NCBI GenBank assembly: GCA_921293015.1
Contig: OV121094.1
Span: 6,562,764 to 6,626,763 of the forward strand
Origin: Phorcus lineatus
Taxonomy: Eukaryota > Mollusca > Gastropoda > Trochida > Trochidae
Reading direction: 5' to 3'
Length of the DNA: 64,000 bases
Shown here: piece after piece, positions 27,142-35,299 of the stretch
Numbering within the stretch: the stretch's first letter is position 1
Layout: each line of letters begins with the position of its first letter
Position numbers and translations under genes: made by a program
The notes under the pieces: generated by a model
Told to the model about the DNA's origin: nothing
Databases searched by the model: none
The model's input: the letters and a program-made list of their open reading frames with translations, nothing else

Positions 27142-30100
27142 TCTAAACCAAACTTTCATCAAATGTACATCACATTGTGTTCTATCGATTGAGCATTTAA
27201 AATTTCCTGTCAGATTCTTGGTTTGGGCTCCAGATTCGAGCTTATACAGGTGCAGATAGCTGATTTTGACCAAAATCGCGGAAAAAGACTATGTCCAATG
27301 TATGCATATTGTTGTAGCGAGCGCGATAACTTTCTTTAAAATGCATATTTCTAAACCAAACTTTCATCAAATGTACATCACATTGTGTTCTATCGATTGA
27401 GCATTTAAAATTTCCTGTCTGATTCTTGGTTTGGGCTCCAGATTCGAGCTTATACAGGTGCAGAAAGCTGATTTTGACAAAAATCGCGGAAAAAGACTAT
27501 GTCCAATGTATGCATATTGTTGTAGCGAGCGCGATAACTTTCTTAAAAATGCATATTTCTAAACCAAACTTTCATCAAATGTACATCACATTGTGTTCTA
27601 TCGATTGAGCATTTAAAATTTCCTGTCTGATTCTTGGTTTGGGCTCCAGATTCGAGCTTATACAGGTGCAGATAGCTGATTTTGACCAAAATCGCGGAAA
27701 AAGACTATGTCCAATGTATGCATATTGTTGTAGCGAGCGCGATAACTTTCTTAAAAATGCATATTTCTAAACCAAACTTTCATCAAATGTACATCACATT
27801 GTGTTCTATCGATTGAGCATTTAAAATTTCCTGTCAGATTCTTGGTTTGGGCTCCAGATTCGAGCTTATACAGGTGCAGATAGCTGATTTTGACCAAAAT
27901 CGCGGAAAAAGACTATGTCCAATGTATGCATATTGTTGTAGCGAGCGCGATAACTTTCTTAAAAATGCATATTTCTAAACCAAACTTTCATCAAATGTAC
28001 ATCACATTGTGTTCTATCGATTGAGCATTTAAAATTTCCTGTCAGATTCTTGGTTTGGGCTCCAGATTCGAGCTTATACAGGTGCAGATAGCTGATTTTG
28101 ACCAAAATCGCGGAAAAAGACTATGTCCAATGTATGCATATTGTTGTAGCGAGCGCGATAACTTTCTTTAAAATGCATATTTCTAAACCAAACTTTCATC
28201 AAATGTACATCACATTGTGTTCTATCGATTGAGCATTTAAAATTTCCTGTCTGATTCTTGGTTTGGGCTCCAGATTCGAGCTTATACAGGTGCAGAAAGC
28301 TGATTTTGACCAAAATCGCGGAAGAAGACTATGTCCAATGTATGCATATTGTTGTGACGAGCGCGATAACTTTCTTAAAAATGCATATTTCTAACCCAAA
28401 CTTTCATCAAATGTACATCACATTGTGTTCTATCGATTGAGCATTTAAAATTTCCTGTCTGATTCTTGGTTTGGGCTCCAGATTCGAGCTTATACAGGTG
28501 CAGAAAGCTGATTTTAACCAAAATCGCGGAAAAAGACTATGTCCAATGTATGCATATTGTTGTAGCGAGCGCGATAACTTTCTTAAAAATGCATATTTCT
28601 AAACCAAACTTTCATCAAATGTACATCACATTGTGTTCTATCGATTGAGCATTTAAAATTTCCTGTCAGATTCTTGCTTTGGGCTCCAGATTCGAGCTTA
28701 TACAGGTGCAGATAGCTGATTTTGACCAAAATCGCGGAAAAAGACTATGTCCAATGTATGCATATTGTTGTAGCGAGCGCGATAACTTTCTTAAAAATGC
28801 ATATTTCTAAACCAAACTTTCATCAAATGTACATCACATTGTGTTCTATCGATTGAGCATTTAAAATTTCCTGTCTGATTCTTGGTTTGGGCTCCAGATT
28901 CGAGCTTATACAGGTGCAGAAAGCTGATTTTGACCAAAATCGCGGAAAAAGACTATGTCCAATGTATGCATATTGTTGTAGCGAGCGCGATAACTTTCTT
29001 AAAAATGCATATTTCTAAACCAAACTTTCATCAAATGTACATCACATTGTGTTCTATCGATTGAGCATTTAAAATTTCCTGTCAGATTCTTGGTTTGGGC
29101 TCCAGATTCGAGCTTATACAGGTGCAGATAGCTGATTTTGACCAAAATCGCGGAAAAAGACTATGTCCAATGTATGCATATTGTTGTAGCGAGCGCGATA
29201 ACTTTCTTAAAAATGCATATTTCTAAACCAAACTTTCATCAAATGTACATCACATTGTGTTCTATCGATTGAGCATTTAAAATTTCCTGTCAGATTCTTG
29301 GTTTGGGCTCCAGATTCGAGCTTATACAGGTGCAGATAGCTGATTTTGACCAAAATCGCGGAAAAAGACTATGTCCAATGTATGCATATTGTTGTAGCGA
29401 GCGCGATAACTTTCTTTAAAATGCATATTTCTAAACCAAACTTTCATCAAATGTACATCACATTGTGTTCTATCGATTGAGCATTTAAAATTTCCTGTCT
29501 GATTCTTGGTTTGGGCTCCAGATTCGAGCTTATACAGGTGCAGAAAGCTGATTTTGACAAAAATCGCGGAAAAAGACTATGTCCAATGTATGCATATTGT
29601 TGTAGCGAGCGCGATAACTTTCTTAAAAATGCATATTTCTAAACCAAACTTTCATCAAATGTACATCACATTGTGTTCTATCGATTGAGCATTTAAAATT
29701 TCCTGTCTGATTCTTGGTTTGGGCTCCAGATTCGAGCTTATACAGGTGCAGATAGCTGATTTTGACCAAAATCGCGGAAAAAGACTATGTCCAATGTATG
29801 CATATTGTTGTAGCGAGCGCGATAACTTTCTTAAAAATGCATATTTCTAAACCAAACTTTCATCAAATGTACATCACATTGTGTTCTATCGATTGAGCAT
29901 TTAAAATTTCCTGTCAGATTCTTGGTTTGGGCTCCAGATTCGAGCTTATACAGGTGCAGATAGCTGATTTTGACCAAAATCGCGGAAAAAGACTATGTCC
30001 AATGTATGCATATTGTTGTAGCGAGCGCGATAACTTTCTTAAAAATGCATATTTCTAAACCAAACTTTCATCAAATGTACATCACATTGTGTTCTATCGA

Positions 30101-32283
30101 TTGAGCATTTAAAATTTCCTGTCAGATTCTTGCTTTGGGCTCCAGATTCGAGCTTATACAGGTGCAGATAGCTGATTTTGACCAAAATCGCGGAAAAAGA
30201 CTATGTCCAATGTATGCATATTGTTGTAGCGAGCGCGATAACTTTCTTTAAAATGCATATTTCTAAACCAAACTTTCATCAAATGTACATCACATTGTGT
30301 TCTATCGATTGAGCATTTAAAATTTCCTGTCTGATTCTTGGTTTGGGCTCCAGATTCGAGCTTATACAGGTGCAGAAAGCTGATTTTGACCAAAATCGCG
30401 GAAAAAGACTATGTCCAATGTATGCATATTGTTGTGACGAGCGCGGTAGCTTTCTTAAAAATGCATATTTCTAACCCAAACTTTCATCAAATGTACATCA
30501 CATTGTGTTCTATCGATTGAGCATTTAAAATTTCCTGTCTGATTCTTGGTTTGGGCTCCAGATTCGAGCTTATACAGGTGCAGAAAGCTGATTTTGACCA
30601 AAATCGCGGAAAAAGACTATGTCCAATGTATGCATATTGTTGTAGCGAGCGCGATAACTTTCTTAAAAATGCATATTTCTAAACCAAACTTTCATCAAAT
30701 GTACATCACATTGTGTTCTATCGATTGAGCATTTAAAATTTCCTGTCAGATTCTTGCTTTGGGCTCCAGATTCGAGCTTATACAGGTGCAGATAGCTGAT
30801 TTTGACCAAAATCGCGGAAAAAGACTATGTCCAATGTATGCATATTGTTGTAGCGAGCGCGATAACTTTCTTAAAAATGCATATTTCTAAACCAAACTTT
30901 CATCAAATGTACATCACATTGTGTTCTATCGATTGAGCATTTAAAATTTCCTGTCAAATTCTTGCTTTGGGCTCCAGATTCGAGCTTATACAGGTGCAGA
31001 TAGCTGATTTTAACCAAAATCGCGGAAAAAGACTATGTCCAATGTATGCATATTGTTGTAGCGAGCGCGATAACTTTCTTAAAAATGCATATTTCTAAAC
31101 CAAACTTTCATCAAATGTACATCACATTGTGTTCTATCGATTGAGCATTTAAAATTTCCTGTCTGATTCTTGGTTTGGGCTCCAGATTCGAGCTTATACA
31201 GGTGCAGAAAGCTGATTTTGACCAAAATCGCGGAAAAAGACTATGTCCAATGTATGCATATTGTTGTAGCGAGCGCGATAACTTTCTTAAAAATGCATAT
31301 TTCTAAACCAAACTTTCATCAAATGTACATCACATTGTGTTCTATCGATTGAGCATTTAAAATTTCCTGTCAGATTCTTGCTTTGGGCTCCAGATTCGAG
31401 CTTATACAGGTGCAGATAGCTGATTTTGACCAAAATCGCGGAAAAAGACTATGTCCAATGTATGCATATTGTTGTAGCGAGCGCGATAACTTTCTTAAAA
31501 ATGCATATTTCTAAACCAAACTTTCATCAAATGTACATCACATTGTGTTCTATCGATTGAGCATTTAAAATTTCCTGTCTGATTCTTGGTTTGGGCTCCA
31601 GATTCGAGCTTATACAGGTGCAGAAAGCTGATTTTGACCAAAATCGCGGAAAAAGACTATGTCCAATGTATGCATATTGTTGTAGCGAGCGCGATAACTT
31701 TCTTAAAAATGCATATTTCTAAACCAAACTTTCATCAAATGTACATCACATTGTGTTCTATCGATTGAGCTTTTAAAATTTCCTGTCAGATTCTTGGTTT
31801 GGGCTCCAGATTCGAGCTTATACAGGTGCAGATAGCTGATTTTGACCAAAATCGCGGAAAAAGACTATGTCCAATGTATGCATATTGTTGTAGCGAGCGC
31901 GATAACTTTCTTAAAAATGCATATTTCTAAACCAAACTTTCATCAAATGTACATCACATTGTGTTCTATCGATTGAGCATTTAAAATTTCCTGTCAGATT
32001 CTTGCTTTGGGCTCCAGATTCGAGCTTATACAGGTGCAGATAGCTGATTTTGACCAAAATCGCGGAAAAAGACTATGTCCAATGTATGCATATTGTTGTA
32101 GCGAGCGCGATAACTTTCTTAAAAATGCATATTTCTAAACCAAACTTTCATCAAATGTACATCACATTGTGTTCTATCGATTGAGCATTTAAAATTTCCT
32201 GTCTGATTCTTGGTTTGGGCTCCAGATTCGAGCTTATACAGGTGCAGAAAGCTGATTTTGACCAAAATCGCGGAAAAAGACTA

Positions 32284-32309
32284 CAGTAGAACTCGGATAT
32301 AACGAACTC
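32284..32309 (+). repeat. Left terminal inverted repeat
   Basis: It begins CAGTAGAACTCGGATATAAC and pairs with the reverse complement of 33171-33196: 24 of 26 positions agree, with mismatches at positions 10 (T/A) and 20 (C/G). A CENP-B-box-like motif on the minus strand (32291-32307) lies within it. Confidence 0.93.
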
Positions 32310-32328
32310 CAAGGGACCAGCGAATCTA

Positions 32329-32345
32329 GTTCGCTATATCCGGTG
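32329..32345 (+). promoter_or_regulatory. Box-like subterminal repeat at the left end
   Basis: GTTCGCTATATCCGGTG matches eight of the nine fixed CENP-B-box positions (T for the last G). A partial copy, GTTCGCTACTCACG, follows. Inside the left TIR, 32291-32307 is another 8/9 match on the minus strand. The left end therefore has one inverted and one direct copy. Confidence 0.6.
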
Positions 32346-32445
32346 TTCGCTACTCACGTTTGGCAGCCATCTTGGATTATCAAAATGAAAACGTACATGT
32401 CTAAACACAAAAATAACAAAGATAAATTATACTGCACTTCATATC

Positions 32446-32451
32446 TTTATT
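32446..32451 (-). terminator. AATAAA polyadenylation-signal match overlapping the stop codon
   Basis: On the minus strand the last codon and stop read GAATAAAG, so an AATAAA hexamer overlaps the TAA stop at 32449-32447. A hexamer at this place could end the transcript inside the element. A chance match is possible in AT-rich DNA. Confidence 0.35.
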
Positions 32452-32779
32452 CTAATTTCGATGCTAATTCGTTTGCCTTTGTCTGCAACATTGGGCCATT
32501 TAACGGAATGTTCTCACTTCTTGCCCCTTGAAACCATTTGTAGAGAGCATCTTCTACATCTTGGTGATTGGCAGCTCTTAACTTTTTGCGGGCGGGGCCA
32601 AAATCAGACGACACAGATTGAGCCAGAATAGCTTCGCGATTCTTAATGATGCCACTCAAAGTAGATTTTGGAATATCAAAGTCCAAAGCGATGTTTTTCT
32701 TAGATTTTACACCCAAATCAACGGCCTCTATGATACGAAGTTTAGTATCAAAAGTGATAGCTTTACGTTTACCCGCCAT
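32447..32779 (-). CDS. Truncated pogo/Tigger transposase: CENP-B-type DNA-binding domain only
   Basis: 110 codons. Residues about 1-53, beginning MAGKRKAITFDTKLRIIEAV, look like the CENP-B N-terminal (psq-like) helix-turn-helix, with IPKSTLSGIIKNRE as the recognition-helix region. Residues about 65-110 (ARKKL, then DVEDALYKWFQGARSENIPL, then LQTKANELA) match the start of the second, CENPB/Tc5-type HTH. The frame stops at a TAA where that domain would continue, and no DDE domain follows. I chose the ATG at 32779 because MAGKRK-type starts are typical of the family and its context is good (A at -3, G at +4). An in-frame ATG at 32821 would add 14 residues (MVTECQFTCVSCHK) without family resemblance. 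If made, the product could bind DNA but not catalyse transposition; a trans-acting repressor is conceivable but unproven. Confidence 0.8.
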   Translation of the reverse strand: MAGKRKAITFDTKLRIIEAVDLGVKSKKNIALDFDIPKSTLSGIIKNREAILAQSVSSDFGPARKKLRAANHQDVEDALYKWFQGARSENIPLNGPMLQTKANELASKLE

Positions 32780-32827
32780 CTTGTGACAAGAAACGCAAGT
32801 GAACTGACATTCTGTGACCATGTCGGG

Positions 32828-32835
32828 TATTTAAA
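32828..32835 (-). promoter_or_regulatory. TATA-like box upstream of the transposase remnant
   Basis: The minus strand reads TTTAAATA about 50 bp before the chosen ATG (32779). A start site about 30 bp downstream would fall after the upstream ATG at 32821, which favours the MAGKRK start. Weak evidence in AT-rich sequence. Confidence 0.3.
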
Positions 32836-32882
32836 CACAACATCTGTTTACTTAACAGTTAATTTTCTAACAACGTTGAAGA

Positions 32883-33007
32883 TACCGCTGATTGACTAAG
32901 CTGACACGGAGTGAGTTTGCTCTAACAATAATGAGGAGCTTTGATTCACCACGGACAATGTTGATCTTACCGCTAATTGAGTAAAGCTGACACTGATTGA
33001 GTTCGCT
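32883..33007 (+). repeat. Imperfect direct repeat of about 40 bp in the element's leader
   Basis: 32883-32921 (TACCGCTGATTGACTAAGCT onward) and 32968-33007 (TACCGCTAATTGAGTAAAGC onward) align over their length with several mismatches and small indels; both end near GTTYGCT. They lie upstream of the transposase remnant. Role unknown. Confidence 0.65.
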
Positions 33008-33062
33008 ATAAGTGATGTTAATTGACCCTCGGGGCATGAAAATTAGTTCCCTATATCAGATA

Positions 33063-33079
33063 ATTCGCTATATCCGGGT
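33063..33079 (+). promoter_or_regulatory. CENP-B-box-like site, all nine fixed positions matched
   Basis: ATTCGCTATATCCGGGT fits NTTCGNNNNANNCGGGN, the core consensus of the vertebrate CENP-B box, at TTCG (33064-33067), A (33072) and CGGG (33075-33078). A degenerate second copy (7/9) follows directly at 33078-33094. In this element the motif is most simply read as a transposase-binding subterminal repeat. Confidence 0.6.
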
Positions 33080-33140
33080 TCGCTATACACGTATAATTTT
33101 AATGATATTATATAAAGCTTATGACGGGACTTAAAAAATG

Positions 33141-33189
33141 GTTCACTATATCCGAGTGTTCGCTATATCCGAGTTCCTTATATCCGTGT
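33141..33189 (+). repeat. Three tandem subterminal box-like repeats at the right end
   Basis: Units of about 16-17 bp share the core CTATATCCGAG or a close variant: 33141-33157 (TTCA...CGAG, 7/9 of the box), 33158-33174 (TTCG...CGAG, 8/9) and 33173-33189 (TTCC...CGTG, 7/9). The last overlaps the right TIR. Reiterated subterminal motifs next to TIRs are typical transposase-binding sites. Confidence 0.75.
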
Positions 33190-33196
33190 TCTACTG
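33171..33196 (-). repeat. Right terminal inverted repeat
   Basis: Its reverse complement begins CAGTAGAACACGGATATAAG. It is the partner of the left repeat and abuts the right-hand TA. Similarity with the left end stops after 26 bp. Confidence 0.93.
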
Positions 33197-35299
33197 TATG
33201 TCCAATGTATGCATATTGTTGTAGCGAGCGCGATAACTTTCTTAAAAATGCATATTTCTAAACCAAACTTTCATCAAATGTACATCACATTGTGTTCTAT
33301 CGATTGAGCATTTAAAATTTCCTGTCAGATTCTTGGTTTGGGCTCCAGATTCGAGCTTATACAGGTGCAGATAGCTGATTTTGACCAAAATCGCGGAAAA
33401 AGACTATGTCCAATGTATGCATATTGTTGTAGCGAGCGCGATAACTTTCTTAAAAATGCATATTTCTAAACCAAACTTTCATCAAATGTACATCACATTG
33501 TGTTCTATCGATTGAGCATTTAAAATTTCCTGTCAGATTCTTGGTTTGGGCTCCAGATTCGAGCTTATACAGGTGCAGATAGCTGATTTTGACCAAAATC
33601 GCTGAAAAAGACTATGTCCAATGTATGCATATTGTTGTAGCGAGCGCGATAACTTTCTTTAAAATGCATATTTCTAAACCAAACTTTCATCAAATGTACA
33701 TCACATTGTGTTCTATCGATTGAGCATTTAAAATTTCCTGTCTGATTCTTGGTTTGGGCTCCAGATTCGAGCTTATACAGGTGCAGAAAGCTGATTTTGA
33801 CCAAAATCGCGGAAAAAGACTATGTCCAATGTATGCATATTGTTGTAGCGAGCGCGATAACTTTCTTAAAAATGCATATTTCTAAACCAAACTTTCATCA
33901 AATGTACATCACATTGTGTTCTATCGATTGAGCATTTAAAATTTCCTGTCTGATTCTTGCTTTGGGCTCCAGATTCGAGCTTATACAGGTGCAGATAGCT
34001 GATTTTGACCAAAATCGCGGAAAAAGACTATGTCCAATGTATGCATATTGTTGTAGCGAGCGCGATAACTTTCTTAAAAATGCATATTTCTAAACCAAAC
34101 TTTCATCAAATGTACATCACATTGTGTTCTATCGATTGAGCATTTAAAATTTCCTGTCAGATTCTTGGTTTGGGCTCCAGATTCGAGCTTATACAGGTGC
34201 AGATAGCTGATTTTGACCAAAATCGCGGAAAAAGACTATGTCCAATGTATGCATATTGTTGTAGCGAGCGCGATAACTTTCTTAAAAATGCATATTTCTA
34301 AACCAAACTTTCATCAAATGTACATCACATTGTGTTCTATCGATTGAGCATTTAAAATTTCCTGTCAGATTCTTGGTTTGGGCTCCAGATTCGAGCTTAT
34401 ACAGGTGCAGATAGCTGATTTTGACCAAAATCGCGGAAAAAGACTATGTCCAATGTATGCATATTGTTGTAGCGAGCGCGATAACTTTCTTTAAAATGCA
34501 TATTTCTAAACCAAACTTTCATCAAATGTACATCACATTGTGTTCTATCGATTGAGCATTTCAAATTTCCTGTCTGATTCTTGGTTTGGGCTCCAGATTC
34601 GAGCTTATACAGGTGCAGAAAGCTGATTTTGACCAAAATCGCGGAAAAAGACTATGTCCAATGTATGCATATTGTTGTAGCGAGCGCGATAACTTTCTTA
34701 AAAATGCATATTTCTAACCCAAACTTTCATCAAATGTACATCACATTGTGTTCTATCGATTGAGCATTTAAAATTTCCTGTCTGATTCTTGGTTTGGGCT
34801 CCAGATTCGAGCTTATACAGGTGCAGAAAGCTGATTTTGACCAAAATCGCGGAAAAAGACTATGTCCAATGTATGCATATTGTTGTAGCGAGCGCGATAA
34901 CTTTCTTAAAAATGCATATTTCTAAACCAAACTTTCATCAAATGTACATCACATTGTGTTCTATCGATTGAGCATTTAAAATTTCCTGTCAGATTCTTGC
35001 TTTGGGCTCCAGATTCGAGCTTATACAGGTGCAGATAGCTGATTTTGACCAAAATCGCGGAAAAAGACTATGTCCAATGTATGCATATTGTTGTAGCGAG
35101 CGCGATAACTTTCTTAAAAATGCATATTTCTAAACCAAACTTTCATCAAATGTACATCACATTGTGTTCTATCGATTGAGCATTTAAAATTTCCTGTCAA
35201 ATTCTTGCTTTGGGCTCCAGATTCGAGCTTATACAGGTGCAGATAGCTGATTTTAACCAAAATCGCGGAAAAAGACTATGTCCAATGTATGCATATTGT

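Larger units (their letters stand above)
27005..27212 (+). repeat. Representative satellite monomer (consensus copy)
   Basis: This 208-bp copy, taken from GATTCTTGG to CCTGTCA, equals the majority sequence I derived by eye. Internal landmarks in monomer coordinates: TTCG at 23-26, a 16-bp dyad at 50-65, A-runs at 60-63, 70-74 and 125-129, ATGCATATT at 90-98 and again at 129-137, a CpG cluster AGCGAGCGCG at 104-113, ATCGAT at 180-185 and TTTAAA at 192-197. It contains seven CpGs. The start point is arbitrary because the unit is circularly permutable. Confidence 0.95.
26900..30950 (+). repeat. 10-monomer block, two copies, period 2,080 bp
   Basis: Private markers recur 2,080 bp apart: ttttgacAaaaatcg near 27478 and 29558, gttgtGAcgag near 28354 and 30434, ctttcTttaaaatg near 27336/29416 and 28167/30247, and ctaaCccaaac near 28394 and 30474. 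The copies differ at a few sites, for example gaaGaagac near 28324 and gcgGtaGc near 30446. Edges are approximate. Confidence 0.82.
1..32283 (+). repeat. 208-bp satellite array, left block (about 155 monomers)
   Basis: Head-to-tail copies of a 208-bp monomer fill the block without a break and extend past base 1. All copies share one orientation; I saw no inverted monomer. Recognisable words recur every 208 bp, for example TTTGGGCTCCAGATTCGAGC and TGTTCTATCGATTGAGC. Copies differ by a few substitutions that define variant classes: cacatC/Tgtg, cagAA/ATtcttg, ttaaaC/Aatgc, cagaT/Aagctg, and gcatttaaaa versus gcaataccaa. Register is lost only by single bases: one extra A in the run at 4403-4408, and one missing T at 18946-18948 and at 21857-21859. 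Every frame is closed by stops, and 208 is not a multiple of 3, so no repeat protein is encoded. Function unknown; a centromeric or heterochromatic satellite is plausible but not shown. Confidence 0.98.
32284..32446. other. Non-coding tail of the transposon
   Basis: This 163-bp stretch holds the left TIR and box-like repeats, then AT-rich sequence. No continuation of the transposase frame could be recognised in any minus-strand frame, so the deleted part begins at or just before the TAA at 32447. A plus-strand frame from 32343 is an antisense shadow. Confidence 0.7.
32284..33196 (-). mobile_element. pogo/Tigger-like DNA transposon, internally deleted, 913 bp
   Basis: The ends are inverted repeats starting CAGTAGAAC, the target is TA, and the only sizeable coding remnant is the N-terminal DNA-binding part of a pogo/Tigger-type transposase on the minus strand. 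Autonomous pogo-like elements are roughly 2 kb or more, with a transposase of about 450-550 residues. Here the DDE catalytic domain and C-terminus are absent, so the element cannot move by itself, although its intact ends might be used by a full-length relative. Reading along the transposase strand: right TIR, boxes and leader (33196-32780), DNA-binding reading frame (32779-32447), short tail (32446-32284). It is the only non-satellite DNA in the window. Confidence 0.93.
32282..33198. repeat. TA target-site duplication flanking the insertion
   Basis: TA at 32282-32283 and TA at 33197-33198 bracket the element. Uninterrupted monomers have a single TA here (aagacTAtgtcc). TA duplication is characteristic of the Tc1/mariner/pogo superfamily. 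Confidence 0.95.
32205..33327 (+). repeat. Satellite monomer split by the transposon
   Basis: An 'agaaag'-class monomer starts at 32205 and runs to its base 79 (the TA at 32282-32283). It resumes at base 80 (33199) and ends at 33327. Rejoining the two parts with one TA gives an ordinary 208-bp unit, so no satellite sequence was lost on insertion. Confidence 0.95.

Noticed and set aside
27184-27189. ATCGAT with flanks (CTATCGATTG) as a DREF-type site, and ATGCATAT as a POU-type site
   Set aside because: Short, imperfect matches repeated only because the monomer is repeated; nothing in the sequence supports a specific factor.
32343-32899. Plus-strand open frames at 32343-32531 and 32618-32899 in the transposon
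   Set aside because: They are antisense or flanking shadows of the minus-strand transposase remnant, which has clear family motifs; these have none.
32284-33196. Functional autonomous transposon
   Set aside because: At 913 bp there is no room for the DDE domain, and no trace of it was found after the TAA at 32447-32449.
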